This document shows, in pieces, positions 4,568 to 5,837 of a DNA stretch of 5,837 bases. Location: assembly GCA_003644325.1 (NCBI GenBank), contig QNCA01000106.1, positions 1-5,837 of the forward strand, given 5' to 3'. The stretch comes from Planctomycetota bacterium (lineage in GTDB: Bacteria; Planctomycetota; B129-G9). Position numbers and translations under genes: made by a program. The stretch's first letter is position 1. Each line of letters starts with the position of its first letter. The notes below the pieces were generated by a model. It was not told the DNA's origin. It searched no databases and saw only the letters and a list, made by a program, of their open reading frames with translations.

Positions 4568-5837
4568 TGAAGGAGGATATCGTACGTGAATTCGAGGAAT
4601 CTCTGGACGATCTCGCGGCTGCCGTAGTGGCGGCTGAGCCTGATGACCTTCCGATACTCGGTGAGATTAACAACTCTTTCAATAAACTGGCCGAACTTGA
4701 CCGGATTCCTCCCGTTGTTCGCCTCCTGGCGCAAGAAGGAGCAAGCCTGGCCGAAAAAATCGTTCTTCGGGAAACGGACGATCCGGACATGGCGATAGCC
4801 CGGCTGGGGCAGGCCGTGGAGGCACTCCAGCAGATTGCCAAGTGCGTGGCGCGCGAGGAGCCGCTGGACACCGTTGAATTGCCGGACTGGTTTGAGTACG
4901 ACGCCACGGGTGAAAAAACTACAGGTGAAACAACCTCTGACGCCGCCGCTGAAGATACGCCGCAGGACTCACAAACCGATTCCGCGGGGGAAGACGCGAA
5001 TATATTCGATCTTCCGGCCGATGCGGATACCGACCTTGTCGCCGAATTCATAACAGAATCGCTGGATCACATCGTGAATTCCGAAGGCGCACTCCTGGAA
5101 CTGGAAGCCAACCAGGACCCCGAACAGATAAACACCATCTTCCGGGCTTTCCACACCATTAAAGGCACTTCGGGTTTTCTCGGTCTGGCCGCCGTAAACA
5201 AGGTTGCGCACAAGGCGGAAACGCTCCTTGACCGCGCGCGAAAGGGCGAGATTGTAATAACGGGCGGTTATGCGGACCTGGTGCTGGACTCGTGCGACAT
5301 GCTGAAGAAACTTATCGAATATGTCAGCGCGCGTCTGGAAGGCGCCGATTGCAGCATGCCTGAAGGGGTGGATGACCTGATAGCACGCCTTGAATCGCCT
5401 GATTTATCCGTGGCAGAGGGCCCTGAAGCGCCCCGCCTGGGCGACATCCTCGTCGCGGAAGGCAAGGCAACACGGGAAGACGTTGAAGCGGTCGCCGCTG
5501 AAGGGGGCAAGGAAAAAATCGGCACCAGGCTCATCAAAAAGAATGTGGCGAAATCCAAAGACGTCGCCAAGGCCATCAGGACCCAAAAAGCGGTTGCCGG
5601 GAAGACCGCCGAATCTTCCGTAAGGGTTACCACCGGTCGGCTTGATACTCTCATAAACATGGTCGGCGAGATGGTCATTGCCCAGGCCATGGTCGCCCAA
5701 GATCCGGTGGTGGTCAAAAATGATTCCCAAGCGCTCGGGCGCAACATCGCGCAACTGGGCAAGATAACCCGCGAGTTGCAGGAATTGACGCTCTCCATGC
5801 GGATGGTACCCCTCAAGAACACGTTCCAGAAGATGGC
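4567..5837 (+). CDS. cheA: CheA-type chemotaxis histidine kinase with MshEN-like insert (3' partial)
   Basis: CheA phosphorylates itself on a histidine in response to chemoreceptors and passes the phosphate to CheY and CheB. The frame stays open to the window end, showing 423 full codons. In order: residues 1-95 are a helical region resembling an Hpt domain without histidine; about 110-150 is an acidic Thr/Asp/Glu-rich linker. Residues 155-262 are an Hpt (P1) domain with the H-box FRAFHTIKGTSGFLGL, phosphorylated His196 and Lys199-Gly200. Residues 290-340 hold two tandem 24-residue motifs, beginning RLGDIL (290) and KIGTRL (317), the second ending in Gln340. They resemble MshEN/GspE N-terminal motifs and sit where P2 is normally found. 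From about 350 is the P3 dimerisation region (VTTGRLDTLINMVGEMVIAQ), followed by MRMVPLKNTFQKMA at the P3/P4 boundary. The catalytic P4 domain and the CheW-like P5 domain should lie beyond the window. The start is set by a strong GGAGGT. Confidence 0.93.
   Translation, partial: MKEDIVREFEESLDDLAAAVVAAEPDDLPILGEINNSFNKLAELDRIPPVVRLLAQEGASLAEKIVLRETDDPDMAIARLGQAVEALQQIAKCVAREEPLDTVELPDWFEYDATGEKTTGETTSDAAAEDTPQDSQTDSAGEDANIFDLPADADTDLVAEFITESLDHIVNSEGALLELEANQDPEQINTIFRAFHTIKGTSGFLGLAAVNKVAHKAETLLDRARKGEIVITGGYADLVLDSCDMLKKLIEYVSARLEGADCSMPEGVDDLIARLESPDLSVAEGPEAPRLGDILVAEGKATREDVEAVAAEGGKEKIGTRLIKKNVAKSKDVAKAIRTQKAVAGKTAESSVRVTTGRLDTLINMVGEMVIAQAMVAQDPVVVKNDSQALGRNIAQLGKITRELQELTLSMRMVPLKNTFQKM

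Overview
The window is a gene-dense, GC-rich (roughly 60 percent by eye) bacterial stretch with every supported gene on the + strand. It holds two transcription blocks separated by a visibly more AT-rich gap of about 350 bases. No RNA gene, mobile element or CRISPR array was seen. The organism cannot be named from this window. An outsized GspK-like protein, a protein ending in a 'VSGFFFDE' C-terminus, and a CheA with extra modules fit an environmental lineage of the Planctomycetes/Verrucomicrobia/Lentisphaerae kind or a neighbouring candidate phylum better than a classical proteobacterium. That placement is an impression, not a demonstration.

Block 1 (2-4219) reads as one operon. It opens with the last 112 residues of a protein whose start lies outside the window. 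Three prepilin-like genes follow in the order and size rank of the type II secretion minor pseudopilins gspI-gspJ-gspK. They are a 157-aa GspI/PilV-like protein (GFSLIE cleavage motif), a 276-aa GspJ-like protein (GFTLIE) and a GspK-like protein of about 870 aa. The GspK-like protein lacks Glu at +5, as family members do, and keeps two family signatures, but these are separated by a very large insertion. The genes overlap or nearly touch (32-base overlap, 3-base gap, 10-base overlap), which suggests coupled translation. In known systems GspI, GspJ and GspK form the tip complex that primes pseudopilus assembly. No gspG, gspH, gspL or gspM is next to them here, so this looks like a detached tip module that would need a major pilin and assembly machinery from elsewhere.

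The gap (4220-4566) holds a hairpin directly after gspK, a sequence resembling a flagellar/chemotaxis sigma-28 promoter, a weaker sigma-70-like promoter with a perfect palindrome in its spacer, a second palindrome, an imperfect direct repeat with 70-base spacing, and a 28-codon ORF whose stop overlaps the next start as TAATG. All of these are candidates only.

Block 2 (4567 to the window end) is the N-terminal half of a CheA chemotaxis histidine kinase with a strong ribosome binding site. Its architecture is unusual. An N-terminal helical region resembles an Hpt domain without its histidine. An acidic linker follows, then a real Hpt domain (His196). In the position normally held by the P2 domain there is a tandem pair of RLG/KIG motifs resembling the cyclic-di-GMP-binding MshEN (GspE N-terminal) fold. 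The P3 dimerisation region and the very start of the P4 kinase domain complete the visible part. The MshEN-like pair is the most interesting feature of the window, because it suggests a kinase that may sense cyclic-di-GMP directly.
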